Positions 24,316 to 35,700 of a stretch of 64,000 bases of DNA are shown here, one piece after another. Source of the DNA: Vitellaria paradoxa (lineage: Eukaryota > Streptophyta > Magnoliopsida > Ericales > Sapotaceae); contig CM034239.1 in NCBI GenBank assembly GCA_019916065.1, forward strand, positions 44,284,663-44,348,662, in the 5' to 3' direction. Under the pieces are notes generated by a model. The model was given only the letters and a program-made list of their open reading frames with translations, searched no databases and had not been told where the DNA came from. Numbering within the stretch: position 1 is the stretch's first letter; each line of letters opens with the position of its first letter. Both the position numbers and the translations under genes were made by a program.

Positions 24316-25253
24316 ATGGAATTTCAGACCACGAAACCAAATGCGAAAATGCAAAGCAATCAGAAGCTTTGTCTAGAAGACTACCTCCATTTCATTCAGA
24401 CTCACAAGCAATTCAACCTCACCGTCAGCCTTCTCAACCAGGTTAGCTTTGATTTCTCACTAATCGTTCGCGATTTACTCAACTGATCCGATTACATTTC
24501 AATTTTTTGTTGTCCTCTTCAATTCAAATCCTTACGATTTGAATCAGTCTATGTAAGTTGATCTTGATCGTTCATCAAATTGATCACATGAACTGGAAAT
24601 TGATTTGCATTTCTGTTGAATATGCGTCTTCACAGATCATCAGCATGCATGGATTCAAGAAAATCGGACCAGCTCGAAAGGTTGATACACTTTGAATCAA
24701 TCCGAATTGTTTCTCTCTTAATTAGTTTTTCTTACTTCATAATCTGCTTATTTGCTTCTAGACTTTGATTGTTCTTTGCTTTATTTCAAACTCGCAGAAG
24801 GTCCTGATCGATGCGGTGAACTCGATCGACCTGATCGATCCGACTCGCTCAACGCTGAATGACAAAAACGTGTCTTCGTTCGCGTTGATGACTCTGGAGG
24901 AGGCAATCAAGGACCTCAACGACCTCAACTGGCAAGAATGTTGTGTCACTTCGATCCAAACACTCAACTCCGTGAACTACGATTCGGTCCTCCAGAATGC
25001 CGACGCCGTGTCGTCAAAATCGAAGTCAAAGAGGTCAAGGAAGCGGCGCAAGTCGTCGACGTTAGGAGGCGTCGGCAGTGATTGCTCTGGCACCGCCACT
25101 GCTGACGGTTGTTGTGGGGGCTTTGAAGGCTCACAGTCGGCGCAGTTGGTAGCAGTGAGGAGCAACAGTGACGTGAGCGCCGGTGACTTTGGCGCAATCG
25201 ACGGTGAGTACAGTCAGCTCTCTTCGGCTTCTCAGTCCATTGCACCGTTCTGA
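24316..25253 (+). CDS. uncharacterised plant protein, 208 aa
   Basis: Three exons give 208 aa: 24316-24441, 24636-24680 and 24798-25253. Both introns are GT-AG and all exons have phase 0. The start ATG is the first in the block (context gagccATGG). The N-terminal 110 residues look structured (LCLEDYLHFIQTHKQFNL, then SFALMTLEEAIKDLNDLNWQ and ECCVTSIQTL). A very basic stretch, KSKSKRSRKRRKS, at about 125-140 resembles a nuclear-localisation signal. The C-terminal third is Gly/Ser/Cys-rich and probably disordered. No transmembrane segment or signal peptide is visible. I do not recognise the family or a catalytic motif. The intact splice structure and codon-like composition in an AT-rich setting make a real gene likely. 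Nuclear location is inference only. Confidence 0.85.
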
Positions 25254-26585
25254 ATTCCTAGAGCGGTAACAACTGGACGAACTCTTAAGCCTCTAGCGAA
25301 ATTGCAATTCCACAGAGGTGCTCTTACTAGTTACTACTGGTTAATTCATAATTGCTTGCTGCTTGGCAAAAAAAAAAAAAAATTGCTTCCGCTGATTTCG
25401 TGCAGTAACTTCTGTAACTGTTTAATTGGATTAGTTGCTAGATTTTAATCAGATGTTTCTCAGACCACTGGACATAGGTGGTCTTAGCCATCCAGATCAT
25501 TGAAAATTGTTCTCTTGTCCCTCTGAAAGATGAAAGCAAAATTACTCTAAAAGTTAAAGTTTCCATTTGACAAATTGAAAATTTTGTAATTTTTGTGTTT
25601 AATTTTCTTTAATTTTTTATTTAATTTTGATTTTAATTTTTATTTACATTAAAAAAATTTAAAAATACACTTGATAAAAATAGTTATTAATGGTTAGTTA
25701 TACTATTTGAGAAAGTGGCTGATAGTGAAAGTGGCAATTGGTGACAGCCAAATTTGGAGGTAGTAGTCGGCCAGAGATAGATGCTCGGTGATGGGCGGAA
25801 TTTAGTGGTAATTGACGGCGGAGATAGTGAGAAAGTGAAAGCCAACGATCAATGGGAGGTGAGTGACGGTAGAGGTGGTAGTTAACGACAAAAATTGTGA
25901 TTGGGCAACATGAGTAATGGTTGGTGATTGGTAATTATTGTGATGATAGTATTTGTAGAGGAAAATAAAAAACAAAAACAAATACTTAAAAAAATATATA
26001 TTTTTTATGTTTTTAAGATTTTTAAAAGTTTTAAAAATGTATTGTGTTTTTAAAAAACTAAAACTAGAAACAAATTCACTAGTAATATGTTTGGAATATA
26101 GATTTATAAAGGGAAAGAAACATAAAAGGAAAATAAAATGCATAATGTATGTAATTTTCTTATGTTTAACTAAGTAAAAGTTAAACTTTTTTAATTAATA
26201 TTTATTCATTTTAGTCTTATTTTTCTAACTCAATAAAAAAAATAAAATAAATTTAATTTTTTCACTTCATTTTACATTAGTATTATTTTTCTTCACTTCT
26301 CCTCCCCTTCCATGTTTCATAGCCTAAAGAAATTTTCGTATTCAATTTCTACGAAAATGAAAATAAAAACTCTGAAAATTTTGCCAAACAAAACCTAAAC
26401 TAAAATGATTTACAAATATGGTTTGAACGATTTCAAAATAGTTGAGGGTCAACGGTGTCATCTGCTTGTAAAATTTAACGCATATGCGTAACGCTAAACT
26501 CAGCCTTTTGTTTTAACATAACAGGGATTGCAATTTCAATGTGAATTAACACCATCACACATTTTTTAAAATAGGAAAAAATGAG

Positions 26586-26893
26586 ATGACATTTGGTTTA
26601 CTTTTTTTGTTTTTTATTTTCTGTTTTCCTTTTATGTGTTAAAAACTCAAAATGAGGAAAACAAAAAATACTCTATTTTCTTTATTTTTTGTTAAAAACT
26701 CTCAAAATAACTTTTTATCATTTTTTATTTCATGTGTAAACTCATTTTCAGTTTTCGAAAATAAATTCTCAAAACACAAGTAACTATATAAATTTTGAAC
26801 TATTTTCTTTATTTTTAAAGGTACAAAATAAAAAATGAGTTCAAAACAGAAAATAAAAAATAAAAACAGAAAATAAAAAAATAAATCAAATGG
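26586..26893. mobile_element. palindromic MITE, family A copy 2
   Basis: This AT-rich element of about 310 bp has edges of the type GACATTTGGTTTAC / AAATAAATCAAATGGCC. It shares CTCATTTTCAGTTTTC and the GTTCAAAACAGAAAAT-type mirror with the copies at 5.7 and 57.4 kb. Its antisense open frame (26702-26986) is low-complexity and not a gene. Confidence 0.7.
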
Positions 26894-27210
26894 CCACTGA
26901 TTTTCTCTAATAGAATTTTCAATAAATAACGCGATAACGATAATTTTATAGTTACAAGACAATTTATTACGTAGAAACATTTTCACGTCATTTTTGATTA
27001 ATGATTATAGTATTTCTTGCGCGTACGCATATATGTCGATGGAATAGAAGTTGCAGATGCGCCTCTCTCTTGATAATTGCTGCTTCAGGGGTTTGTTCAA
27101 ATGCCTCCGCTGATAATAATGAACCACTGAGGAAAGTGCACGTATGTTACAACCATATATAAAACTATGTATAGTCATGGCCATGAAGACCTCACCTCCC
27201 ACCCTTAAAA

Positions 27211-27334
27211 ATATGCAGGCACGGCAGGCTACTCAAATTCACACCCACCAGTAATAAGTGGATTTGGGGGCAATATGCAGGCACAGCAGGCTAATCAAAT
27301 TCACACCCACCGGTAATTAGTGGATTTGGGGGCA
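27211..27334. repeat. tandem duplication of a 62-bp unit
   Basis: Two head-to-tail copies (27211-27272 and 27273-27334) begin ATATGCAGGCAC and end TGGATTTGGGGGCA, and differ at only a few bases. The sequence is richer in G+C than its flanks and has no coding signal. Confidence 0.9.
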
Positions 27335-29122
27335 TGATCTCAGTTTAAAACAGTAAAGTCAGTCGGAATTGTTGAATTAAATTTTAATAATTTAAATATA
27401 TTCATATATTTTTAATTTAAAAAATACATATATATATATATATATATATCTCAACTGTTAAATTTTAATTTAATAACCCCTGATTTTCGCCAAACTCCCA
27501 CTTTTCTAATAAGTTGCCCGCAGCAACAGACAAAGGTGACCAAAACATACTCGAACTCAAAATTTAACTTTCCCCACTTTAATCATTCTAATATATATAT
27601 ATATATATAGATATAATTCACCCCCATCAAAATTCATAGACCCTACATTCGCCCAAGCCCCACCCCCACAAAACACGCATTAGTTGCTATCAAGTCGCAT
27701 CACAAAATGGCACTTGTGCAGCCAAACTGTTCATCAATGTTGATTAGCGCGGGGTCCACAATGACCAACGCCCTCATGCACAACCAAGACTGGGATGATA
27801 GATACAGAAATGAAATTGCTATTTTACATCCCCACCCCCCTACACACACCCACAATGATATGTCAATGACAATTGTATAATAAAAATATTTTAATGAATT
27901 GTTAATTTCAAAATGATTAATCACAAATTTGACTCATCACTGTATTTTTTTAGTAGAATTTTCTGATTGTATAATAAGTGTTTAGAATTATATAAAATTA
28001 TAAAAATTAATATCTCCTGTTTTGTGCAATAAGTAAATAATTTAAAGTTTATAGTCTTGTATTTTATGTTTGTAGAAGTTTTTAAAATTTTCTATATATA
28101 TATATATATATATATAACTCCAAACGTTGCCAGTATTAATCATACATAAAACTTCTGTATAAATTTCCTAATCTAGCTCTTTAGAATGTGTCTCCGGCTC
28201 ACCTTAAATAATGAATGAAGATGGTCCAAAGCCACAAAGTGACACAATCCGAAGAAAGTGCTTCCCGGTTCCCACATCAAAAATTCGAGATTGTGTGTGT
28301 ATTATATATAAGCCTTAGCCTATAAACCAAATTTTGACTTGATTTGTGGACTCTAGTGTTAAAAAATCAGAGAAACTCAACCCGCATCTGGCCCACTTTA
28401 AGAACCCGGTGTAAGCATGATAATGTCATGATTTCCGATGGAGGACTGGTTCCCACATTGGGAATTCAGGATTGTGTATGTGTTATACAAGTCCTTAGCC
28501 TTTTGACTTGGTTTGTGGGCTCTAGTGTTAAAAAACTAGGGGAAGAAAATGCTTCCCAAGTACCAATACAAACAATTCATCTGCATTTCTTGCTTTTCAA
28601 AGAAGGTAAGGAGCAAGAGCAGCCATTGTTTTTAGAGTGTTCCATAAATTATTGACAGCATTTTGCTATAAAAATATGATTCATAAATTAGTGCTATCCT
28701 AACAAACCAAATAACAAAGAATTCGATTGCCAAACGACCGTCACGGAACCATTGCTTATCAATCAATGAAGAACAACCAGACTGTCGATGTACATTTGTA
28801 CTTTCTAATCTGCAAATGCCATCATTATTGTAGTGTGGATTCTTGTCTAAAATCATGTTTGCGGATAATTTCTTTACGCGATTGGATATTTCAGCCCCCA
28901 AATCAAAATCATGCAAAAATATGGGGATAATTGAACATTAATTGCATTGCACAAATAGAAAAAGCATGCATGTAGAAAAGATGAAATTCATCAACAGAAG
29001 TACTGAAAGGACTTGCAAAGACTAAATCTTGATTCTTAATTAACAATTCAATTTCATCACAAGACCAAAGGCAGACATGCATGCATTGGAGATTTTTCAT
29101 ATTTTCGGGTGGTCAACTCTGA

Positions 29123-32100
29123 TCATGATGCACCAGTTGCATACAAACGTGTCCATTCCTTCGCTGCAGGAGTCCAATTAACAGAAGTGAATAAAACAAA
29201 TTAGTTTAGCTATGGTGTCTTTGTAAAAGGCAACATCACAAAAGCACAATATGCACGCCAGAGACATAAATATATCCACTTTATGAGGAAAGGATGATGC
29301 ATTACTCCTTTTCCTAATGACACTCTATTCAAAAAATGAAACAGGGAATAAAGCAATTAATTACATCGATTACAAGAAGTTTTACAAATATACAAAGGAT
29401 TACTTGCATCACATTCACTGCGTAGTAGATGAGCAGAAGAAGCACAATGGTTGATGCATTCAGGTGCATACTGATATATGAAATTTATAAAATTCTTTTT
29501 TGGGTATTGAATGGAGAGCAAAACTTTGTTTTGGGTAGAAATGACAAAAAGTGAAATTTGCATAAAACCATAAAGACTAAGAGAAAGAAGAAGGGTAATT
29601 GATTTGTAGATAACAGAGGATAACGGGAGAGGAATTCTTCGCAAGTTTTATAGTGACAAAAGGTAAACTGACTAGAGTAGATCCCTGCAAATAGATAAAA
29701 CCATTTTGGGCCGTGGTGGAACTGCATTTCTATACGCCCTCTCCCCCCCCCCCCACCCAAAAAAATAATAATAATAATAAAATAAGCCCTTGCCAGATCT
29801 ATTGGGTTGTCTACATGAAGAATTTGAATATATATATATATATATATATTTCCAACCCACACAAATCACCAACTTTATTGCCAAAGCATTTTTTTTTTTT
29901 TTTGTTGGGGGGAGGGGGGGTGGGTTTGGTAGTTCGGCTCAGGAAAGAGCATAAGAGCTTTAGGCTTTGTGCAGGCCCAGCCCGACTTGGTCTTTGGGCC
30001 TTCAAAAAATGCCAAGCTTGGCCCTAAAATACAAATAAAATCCCAAGCCTACCCAATGAGACTGAGATATGTTTACACAAAGCCAAGCCCGAGATATGTT
30101 TACGCAAAGCCAAGCCCAACCTAGGAAAATAATATATATATTTTTGCCCAAGCTCGTCTTATGGACAATATATGTGTCCAAGCTCGCTCAAACACAAGCT
30201 GGCGAGGCCTCTTAGCCCATAATTACCTCTAGGTAGGACTAAGGAGCGAGGGGATATATAGCAATCCAATCCCACACCTCGAAATGATTTCATCCCTGAG
30301 AGATATCACAATATTTTAAATATAGATCATGTCTCGGATAATTTTGATAACCATTTCCATTAATATTCATAATTAGTTTTTTTTTTTTTGGGTAATTAAT
30401 ATTCATAATTAGTTGGTTAAGTCACCTTATTTTTGTTGCTCTCAAACTTACAAGAACAACTTCCTCTATCTTCATCCTCAGTTATTTATAAATCAATCAC
30501 CCTTCCCCTTTCTTTACTTCACCCCTATATATCTCTCTGTTTTTTATATAGTCTTTATGTAAAGTTCACTACTTTTTCAGTCAAACCAAAATCCAGTTTT
30601 TCTGTGCATTTGAAACCCAAGTAAACTCACTTTGACTCCAAGTAAATGGATTGCCAATTAGTAGGCCTATAGTTAGCTCATCAAGTTGAAAATATCTTCA
30701 CTTCTACTCCAAGTAATGTCTTCCGCACATAATATATTGGTTTTTCACACTGTTCATCTTCCCAAAGGAGAAATGCGCTCAGTCTGCATAGAGATGCTGC
30801 TAAACAGCTGCAAGTCCTCTGTAGGCTTGGGAGTAAAAAGTAAGGGGGCTAAAGATAATTTTCAAGCTTTCAAGCGCCAGATCACTTTCTTCATCCCACT
30901 GGAGTGCTCATTTTCCTTTGAGCCATGTAGGAATGACTAGTATTTGATGAGTATCCAATAAAAAAGTGCAACTGCCATTTGGGGATATGCACCTCTTTTG
31001 ATGGTTTTTGGCCTCTGAATATTATGGATAGTCAAAATCTAGTTGGGATTACTTCAATCCCTTTCATGGGGACTAAGTAGCCAACAAACTTCCCAAAGCT
31101 TCAAATAAATGAACATTTCAGGGCATTGAGGCTCGAGTTAAAGGATTAGAGGATGTTCAATACCTACAAATTACATGGGAGTTCTTTTATTTTTTATTTT
31201 TTTTATTTTTTTTTGATAAGTAAATTATTATTATTAAAACACAGTAAGGGGATGCCACCCAATCACAGAAATGAACCCTTTGAGAGTTCAACTAAATAAC
31301 CATGTGTGGGAAAAAAAATGCATAAAACTATACACATTTAGCTCCCGACACCCATTTATACAAAAATAAACCCAAAAAAAAAAATGCTTTTTCGTATAAG
31401 CATAGAAAACTCAATACCTTAGAATGATCTTCCATTCCCCCACACCCCCCCCCCCAACCCAAAAAAAAAAAAAACATTAAAGACCCTTAACAAAAAGGTA
31501 TAAGGCACCATGCTTTCCTCTTTTTGTGAACTTAAGAACCCCACCATGCCACAAGCTTGTTCAGCCTAGTTCAGAAAAACCCAATTCTAAAGTACCCCAA
31601 TCCAAAAGCAATGGATGAAATGGTAACTATTTATTTGCTCTTATATTAGGGGTATCTCCACCTTTGGAGGGCTGAAATAGTGATTGATTGATTCTTCATT
31701 CATTTTACAAAAACAACAACAATTCACCACAAACCTCCTCTTAATAAGATTATTAGAAGTAAAATCTTACCATGAATCAAACCACCAAATGATAAATGCA
31801 ACTTTTGAAGAATGCTCCTAAACTCCAAAGATTTTCCCAAGGATAATTACACTCTCTTTTTCTCACTAAATAGTCATAAAAAGATTTGAATTCAAAACAC
31901 ACTGACTTAGAAATAATCCATCTCATTTCATCATCGCTATCCTCCATCTTTTTAACAGTAAGCATACAATTGACCAAGGATGTTAGAAAAACTATTAAAT
32001 TCCCAAACTTGAAGATTCCTCCAAAAAAAAGTGATACTTCCATACCATAATCTCTACCAGATTTAAATGAAGGTAATCTGTCATTGATGCGTCCTATTAA

Positions 32101-32683
32101 TTGCCAAGTTGCATATAACAGTAAAGGTCTCACTGAAGCATCCATCCTCACACCAAGGATAACTCCAAAGCTTAAGGACTTGCAACTAAATCTTGATTGC
32201 TAAAAGCAATTCACTTTCATCACATGAACAAAGGCAGCCATACAAATATTGGAGAAATAATATTTGCAAGTGGCAAACAACGATCAACATTCGATAGTTG
32301 CACATTAACGGGTCCATCCCTTCTATTCAGAACTTCAATTAACTAGAATTGAATAAAACAAACTAATTTATCCATTAATTCTCGAAAAAAAAAAAAGAAT
32401 AATGAAAGCATAATACACATGTCAGATGCATAAATTTATCCACTTTATGAGGAAACATCTCCTTTAAAATCAACAAGGTTATATTGAATGGAAATTACCT
32501 GTTTCAACGGCTTCAGTTTCATTGGTCTTCCAGTGCTTTGCAATGTTCTCAGAAAGTGGATCATCTGGGTTTGGAGCACTCAGTAGCGCTTGTATGCTGA
32601 ATTCAGGAAATAAAGCAATATTTTAAGAGAACAAATTTTGCTCAAAATTGATGGAATGTCAATACTTTAAAAACGCAACTTCC

Positions 32684-32723
<40 letters not shown>

Positions 32724-35700
32724 TCAACAGCCAAAGCACAGGTGTATTACCTCAACAACACAGTTCGTATCTGGAGGGCAGGACTCCATTTATCTTTCAG
32801 AATATCGAGGCATATCCTTCCCAACTGCACAGAGAATTCTCTCTTCAGAAGAAGATAGTGAGGCATGAATCAACAGAAGAAATGTAGCTAATACAACTTG
32901 CCTTATCAATGTTAGGATGGTATATTTTGGTCAGGAAGCGGACCTGTAAGAAGGAAGAAACAATTGATAGAAATGAAAGTGGGATCAACAGACTACATTA
33001 ATTTAAAAAGTTAAAGATAATTAGAAAGGAGAAGGTGCTCACTATATACCAAGATTGGCCTACACAAAAACGAGAAATACATTGAAGAAGCGAAGTACAT
33101 GAGATAATGCACATTTGAAACTTACACTAAAAAACCTTTTCAACTGAAGCAAGAACAGGGCTCAATCCTTGACACATAAATGACAATAAGGTCCTCAACC
33201 ATAAACTTGGTCGAACAACAGAAGAGAAAGAAAAGAACAAACAGAAACTTGGATAAATGAAGGCATGGCATCTAAACAATAATGCTTTCGGGAGGTAATC
33301 CCTGGTCTATAGAAAATCTATCAGAATACTAAAGCCACCTGGATTTCAGGTGGACTGGGAAAGTGAACTGAGATTTTTAGTCAGACAAAGAAGCCAACTT
33401 ATACAATGCATTCTAAAAGTTAAATTTAAGATTTAAAAAACAAAAATTTGATGTAAATAAAATTATATGTGCCCCTAAATAGTCAAATTAAAGGAACAGA
33501 AACAGCACGCTCTCAACAGTGCTCAGAAGCATGCAAGTCACACAATGATGAGCAAATAGACGGCACCCCTACTTAAACTTTATATAGTACTACCTAAAAA
33601 AATTCTTCCCAAAACCAATGATTCCATTCAGTAATTGGGGAAATTAAATCTTCAACATGTAATTGCGTGTAACTTTCATGGTCATCATCAATAATTTTTG
33701 GGGATAACTTATCTGTAAAGGCAGAACTTAAGGAACAGATGGAATGTCCCTAGGAAAAGGGTGATGGACCTAATAGCACCATTCAACATGTCCAGCTGTC
33801 TTGAAAATTTACTTGCTGATGCACATAAGCAAATGATAGAAATTCTGCATGCTGACAGCTCCAGTTGCAGCCTTGCAGTATGATAGGCTATGGAGAAGGG
33901 ACCAAGGCAAATATTCATGTTAGACTGTTAGCCATCATTTCGCTTTAAGGAGGGAGGGGAACTTTATTATTTATATTATTATTTTATACTACTCTTAGCA
34001 CATCTCTCAGGTGTGGCTGAACTAATAAGATTTTTGAGAATGCCAAAGAATGCAATAAATGACACTACCAAGTGGCAGTAATGTTTGAACTCAGAACATT
34101 TTCCTACTTTGATGCCATGTTAAGTCACCAATTAGCCTAGAATTTAAACTATTATGAAATGGCCTCAACAATGTATATCAAGCTAACTTAATAATATTAA
34201 GTCACCAATTATCCCAAAGTATGAATTGTTAAAAAATGGGCCCAAAAATGTACATCAAGCAAACTTAACAATCACCCTCACATGCAAGAACCCATCTTGC
34301 ATATGGGCTAAAGAGCAAACAAATCAAACGAAACCAGTACACAAACTGAAGCAAAACATAGTGCATAAAAATAAACTAGGAAACAAAGGCGAAGACTTGA
34401 ACCCAAAACCTCCAAGAACCAAAGCTTAAATATCATATTCGAATGTTAGCGCTTCTGGGATTGAATATTTTTATTTCTTAGTGGTTAGACTACTGTTTTC
34501 TTACTTAAACACTAAAAACATATGTTTGCCTAGGAAGCAATGTCTCATCTAGTACATAGGCTCCTTTTTTATTTTTATTTTATTATTATTATTTTTTATA
34601 ATATAATGCAAAATGTGTGTAATATATCTTTTGGCAATCTATCAGGAAAAAACTACAACGATTTCAAGCAAGGTAATCATATGTCAATGTTTTTTGGAAC
34701 CATAATCCTAAAGCAAAATCCTTGGCTTCAACATGGAATGCAATCAGGCAGCAGCATCAAATAGTCATATGCTATAAGATAGTATGGTTTCCCAATCCCA
34801 AGGCATAGCTTCATCCTTTGGATGGCAATCAAAGGGAAGCTCAACACAAAAGACAAACTACTTGCCGGGGGATGATAGATGATGCTACATGTGAACTATG
34901 CAAACAAGATAAAGAAACTATTGAGCACCTATACTTTGAATGTCCATTCTCACATGAAGTTTGGGAAGCAATAAACAGAATGTGCACAAAATGTAAACAA
35001 AGATGGATGAATGAAATCGATTGGGCAGTTGGAAAATTCAGCAACAAGTGTTTTGCTAATACCATTAACAATTTAGCATAGGCTGCTATATACAACATAT
35101 GGATAGAGAGGAATGCAAGAGTATTCGAAGGAATGTCAACATCAACCCAAAGCACAATGGAAAAGATAAAGCATGAAGTAAGAGCTAAAGCTTCTCAAAT
35201 TACCAAGATCAAGCCTACTAATGTAAATGTAGAAATATATAGAAATTGAAGGATCTCTAACTTTTGTATAGACTATAGATTATAATTCTTATAGACTACA
35301 GATAATAATTCTTTTATACATCGAGGGTATGCCCTTTAGATCATGTAAATTTCTCTCCCATTAATCCATATTATAACACTTACTTACCAAAAAATAAATA
35401 AATAAATATTAAAGCAAAACTCATATTGAATTGCATTCAGAACTAAGGGGACCAACACAAAAGGCACATGTATCATTACTTGAACTTTCAACAAGTGGGT
35501 ACATCTCAAAATATATCAATAGATCATTGTGTACCTTGGGAGCTGCCATTGGATATTCTTCAGGCAAAAATAATTCCAACTTGAATACCCCTCCTAAGTA
35601 GATCAAGATTACATGAATATTAACTTCAAAACGAGTTAAAAGGTAAAGGAGGGAAACAATTGAATGCCTTTTCAGAAGATAAACTTATTAAGAGTTATCA

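Larger units (their letters stand above)
25254..29122. other. intergenic DNA between two convergent genes
   Basis: The gene at 24316-25253 (+) and the UBC13 gene (-) point towards each other across this 3.9-kb spacer. It contains MITE family A (26586-26893), a 62-bp tandem repeat (27211-27334), (TA)n tracts at 27429-27449, 27591-27609 and 28095-28115, and a copy of repeat family D near 27970-28133. A near-duplicate stretch (about 28260-28390 and 28437-28550) shares GGTTCCCACAT, AGATTGTGT/GGATTGTGT and GGCTCTAGTGTTAAAAA. No gene can be supported. Confidence 0.5.
29164..32498 (-). other. UBC13 intron 7 (3.3 kb)
   Basis: This last intron separates the final 41-bp coding exon from the rest of the gene. 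It holds (TA)n tracts, poly-C/poly-G runs near 29746 and 31441, a 27-bp tandem repeat (30064-30117) and a LINE fragment at about 31190-32150. Several open frames on both strands (for example 29713-30027 and 30686-30940) lack any motif and look like chance. Confidence 0.8.

Noticed and set aside
25802..26143. 113-aa minus-strand open frame
   Set aside because: Phe/Lys/Tyr-rich translation of AT-rich DNA without motif.
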